Positions 61,660-64,000 of a stretch of DNA of 64,000 nucleotides are shown in pieces; the stretch's first letter is position 1; every line of letters begins with the position of its first letter. The position numbers and the translations under genes are program-made. The DNA comes from Ignavibacteriota bacterium (GTDB lineage Bacteria; Bacteroidota; Ignavibacteria; Ignavibacteriales; Ignavibacteriaceae), in NCBI GenBank assembly GCA_013285425.1, contig CP053447.1, forward strand, positions 1,060,001-1,124,000, given 5' to 3'. Under the pieces are notes generated by a model. That model saw nothing but the letters and a program-made list of their open reading frames with translations, did not search any database and was not told the DNA's origin.

Positions 61660-63537
61660 GTGAAAAACATTTTTAGTTTTATTGTTTTGGGTTTACTGAC
61701 ACAAGCGGTTTTTGCTCAAAGCGAACTTCGTATTCCAAACAATATCAAACCGGCTTATGAAAAAGAGACCAGATCATACGATGGAAAACCAGGAGTTAAT
61801 TACTGGATTAACAAATCTGACTATAAAATAATTGCTGAGATTGATCCATTTAAAAAAATAATTGCCGGTTCAGAAGATATAACTTATTACAATAACAGTC
61901 CGGATACACTTAAACAACTTGTTATTCGTTTATATCACAATGTTACGAAGCCTGCTGCCAGAAGGGATTTCCAATTAAACAAAAATGCTTTGACTGAAGG
62001 GATTTTGCTTAAGGAGTTGATACTAAACGATATCAAACTAAACTTGAATGATCGTGCTTTAGTAAATGAAACAAGTACGAATATCATTATTAATTTGGAT
62101 CAGAAAATTAATCCCGGTTCAAAAATTAATTTACACATAAGCTGGGAAGATAAAATTCCGCCGATTCCTTCTATCCGTTATGGAAGCTATGATTCTACTA
62201 CAATGTTTGTTGCATACTGGTATCCGCAGATCTCTGTCTATGATGATATTGATGGATGGGATATGCTTGATTATACGGGCACATTGGAAATGTATAATGA
62301 TTTTAACAATTATGATGTTACTTTAACTGTACCAAGTGGCTTTCAAATATGGGCAACCGGTGTATGGCAGAATCCCGGTGAAATCCTGAACGAAAAATAT
62401 CTTTCACTTTATCAAAAAGCTCTGGTGTCAGACGAAGTAATAAGAATCATTAGTAAAGATGATCTGAAAAATAAAACTATTTATAAACATGATAAGAATA
62501 ATTCATTCAGGTTTGTGGCTGAGAATGTACCCGATTTTGCCTTTGGAATAAGTGATCATTATTTATGGGATGCTACGAGTTTTGTTGCCGATCGTAAAAC
62601 AGGAAGAAGAGTTTATTGTGCTGCTGCATATAAAGAATCATCTGAAGATTTTGTTGATAATGCCTATTATGCAAAAGAAACTTTGAAATATTTTTCGTTT
62701 GAAATTCCTGGAGTCCCTTTCCCGTTTCCATCTGCAACTGTTTTTAATGGTGCCGGAGGTATGGAGTATCCGATGATTGTAAACAATGGATCAACCTCAT
62801 CAAGAGCCAGTACAGTTTATCTTACCTCGCACGAACTTGCTCATCAATATATGCCTTTTTTTATGGGAACAAATGAGCGTAAATATCCTTTTATGGATGA
62901 AGGATGGGCAGTAATGCTACCTTATGATTTCCAGGAAAGAATGTCTGAAGGGACCTTACCTCGTTTGATGACAATAAAAGGTTATGAAGATTTTGCTGGA
63001 AATGAATATGAACTTCCATTGACAACACCTTCTCCGGTTATTAGCTGGCGTTCATACAGAATATCAGCATACAACAAGCCTGCTATTGCTTATGATAATC
63101 TCAGGAAAATGCTTGGAGATGAGTTATTTCTAAAAGCTTTACGAGAGTATATGTACAGATGGAATGGGAAGCATCCAATTCCTGCTGATTTCTTTTTTAC
63201 ATTTAATGATGTAACTAAAATGGATCTCAATTGGTACTGGAAATCCTGGTTTTATGATTTCAGTTTTCCTGATCTTGCAATTGAAAAAGCAGCTGTTAAG
63301 GATAATAAGCTGAAAGTTGTAATTGAGAATAAAGGAAAGCTGCCTCTGCCGGTTAAACTTCAGGTAATGCTGAATGATGTTGTAGTTAAAGAAGTTTTCT
63401 TTAAAGCTGATATCTGGGAAAAAGATTTAAGTTCGGTACAATTGACAATTGATGGAATAAGTGATTTTGATGCAATAATTGCAGGAGATAAGTCAATTCC
63501 GGATATCAACAAGATTGATAATGTTTACTTCAAATAA
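61660..63537 (+). CDS. M1 family metallopeptidase, exported
   Basis: 625-residue secreted aminopeptidase-type protein with a signal peptide (residues 1-20, ending VFAQS). The N-terminal domain is M1-like; the exopeptidase motif appears as GAGGMEYPM near residue 366, and the zinc site HELAHQ near residue 390 with the third ligand Glu in MDEGWAV about 18 residues further. Start GTG with an AGAAGGG ribosome-binding site. It follows ruvB by 15 bases, so it may be co-transcribed. Substrate is unknown; probably peptide scavenging in the periplasm or outside the cell. Confidence 0.88.
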   Translation: MKNIFSFIVLGLLTQAVFAQSELRIPNNIKPAYEKETRSYDGKPGVNYWINKSDYKIIAEIDPFKKIIAGSEDITYYNNSPDTLKQLVIRLYHNVTKPAARRDFQLNKNALTEGILLKELILNDIKLNLNDRALVNETSTNIIINLDQKINPGSKINLHISWEDKIPPIPSIRYGSYDSTTMFVAYWYPQISVYDDIDGWDMLDYTGTLEMYNDFNNYDVTLTVPSGFQIWATGVWQNPGEILNEKYLSLYQKALVSDEVIRIISKDDLKNKTIYKHDKNNSFRFVAENVPDFAFGISDHYLWDATSFVADRKTGRRVYCAAAYKESSEDFVDNAYYAKETLKYFSFEIPGVPFPFPSATVFNGAGGMEYPMIVNNGSTSSRASTVYLTSHELAHQYMPFFMGTNERKYPFMDEGWAVMLPYDFQERMSEGTLPRLMTIKGYEDFAGNEYELPLTTPSPVISWRSYRISAYNKPAIAYDNLRKMLGDELFLKALREYMYRWNGKHPIPADFFFTFNDVTKMDLNWYWKSWFYDFSFPDLAIEKAAVKDNKLKVVIENKGKLPLPVKLQVMLNDVVVKEVFFKADIWEKDLSSVQLTIDGISDFDAIIAGDKSIPDINKIDNVYFK

Positions 63538-63551
63538 GTAACAAATTTTAA

Positions 63552-63586
63552 GTGCTATCTTACAATATCAATATGTGAGATAGCAC
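63552..63586 (+). terminator. Strong inverted repeat downstream of the M1 peptidase
   Basis: Thirteen-base stem (GTGCTATCTTACA / TGTGAGATAGCAC, one G-T pair) with a nine-base loop. The T-run (CTTTTTT) is 15 bases further on, so this is not a classical terminator; it may be a processed 3' end or a weak terminator. Confidence 0.5.
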
Positions 63587-63765
63587 AATATAATAAACCG
63601 CTTTTTTATGATTTAGATTTAAGTCATTAAAAAGTAAAATTCTTACACTGCTTAATAAACATCAACTCATTTATAAAATCATTTTTCTGCGCTTTTAACA
63701 GATTGTTTGTCTTTATATTTGGGACAAATAATTATTTATATAATAACTGGCTGCTGAAATATTTA

Positions 63766-64000
63766 ATGTACGAATATCAAAAAAATAACATTTATTTTGC
63801 ACAGTCTGCCGGAATGATGGAATCAGTAAGTGAGCAGGAGTTGAAGGAGCTTGGTGCAAAGGAAACTAAAATATCTTATAGAGGAGTCTATTTTTATGCA
63901 GATAAATCAACACTCTATAAAATCAATTATTTATCCAGAACTATTACAAGAGTTTTAGCACCGTTAAAAAACTTTTATTGTAAAACTTCAAAAGACATAA
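63766..64000 (+). CDS. RlmL-type 23S rRNA (guanine-N2) methyltransferase, 5' part
   Basis: Open frame running off the window edge, 78 codons present. It begins MYEYQKNNIYFAQSAGMMES and continues with ELGAKETKISYRGVYFYAD and INYLSRTITRVLAPL, which match the N-terminal ferredoxin-like and THUMP region of class I SAM-dependent rRNA methyltransferases (RlmL/YcbY group, m2G2445 in E. coli). The methyltransferase domain lies outside the window, so the exact enzyme is not determined. Confidence 0.78.
   Translation, partial: MYEYQKNNIYFAQSAGMMESVSEQELKELGAKETKISYRGVYFYADKSTLYKINYLSRTITRVLAPLKNFYCKTSKDI

Overview
The window is a low-GC, gene-dense stretch of bacterial chromosome. I read no rRNA, CRISPR array, insertion sequence or prophage in it. 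The gene content points to the Bacteroidota/Chlorobi/Ignavibacteriota branch, most likely an Ignavibacteria-like organism. The evidence is type IX secretion (a sprA/sov gene and porX side by side, plus two PorV/PorQ-family proteins and an exported propeller with a FlgD-like C-terminal sorting domain), DUF4296 and lipobox lipoproteins, hpnCDE squalene synthesis, and Bacteroidota-style promoter candidates (TTTG, about 20 bases, TAnnTTTG). The taxon is an inference from family content, not from a marker gene.

Layout. 1-4.6 kb: a five-gene translationally coupled operon (NodB-type deacetylase, membrane glycosyltransferase, radical SAM protein, outer-membrane barrel, site-2 protease). 4.6-9.0 kb: an envelope operon of lipoprotein, propeller with sorting domain, and two PorV/PorQ-like barrels. 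9.0-14.4 kb: FemAB-like transferase and three surface-polysaccharide glycosyltransferases, ending in glycerate kinase. 14.4-20.7 kb: thyA, folA, mutL, the catalytic subunit of methylmalonyl-CoA mutase, a broken UbiA-type prenyltransferase and a lipoprotein. 20.8-26.1 kb: tgt, yajC, tRNA-Leu(CAG), then leftward mdh, an RsbW-like ATPase and an orphan barrel. 26.3-30.8 kb: nuoABCDEF ending at a strong terminator. 31.1-34.7 kb: gap, hairpin, pgk, rhomboid, DUF4296 lipoprotein. 34.6-37.2 kb: leftward, broken recQ. 37.8-40.8 kb: 3-hydroxyacyl-CoA dehydrogenase, ackA, atypical SDR. 40.9-45.0 kb: broken leftward STAS gene, then hpnC, hpnD, broken hpnE and a DUF985 cupin. 45.1-56.5 kb: sprA (two frameshifts), porX, tsaE, tsaB, DUF1573 protein, accD. 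56.5-63.5 kb: leftward birA, then dnaK, a multi-pass acyltransferase, ruvB and an M1 peptidase. The window ends inside an RlmL-type rRNA methyltransferase.

How the genes fit together. The envelope theme dominates: SprA is the outer-membrane channel of type IX secretion, PorX its response regulator, PorV-like proteins its shuttles, and the propeller a likely client. Central metabolism is represented by glycolysis (gap, pgk), the TCA cycle (mdh), complex I (partial), acetate formation (ackA) and propionate/methylmalonyl-CoA interconversion. accD and birA meet tail to tail and belong to the same biotin-dependent carboxylase pathway.

Two things stand out. First, six small indels, all in or next to homopolymers or short tandem repeats, break five otherwise intact genes (the ubiA-type gene, recQ, the STAS gene, hpnE, and sprA twice). 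They are either assembly or base-calling errors or real slippage. I reconstructed each reading frame and give the exact place. Second, a consensus sigma-54 (-24/-12) promoter lies just upstream of dnaK, with a weaker relative upstream of the STAS gene. I did not find a wholly novel multi-gene system. The best candidate for an undescribed functional unit is the five-gene operon at the left edge.
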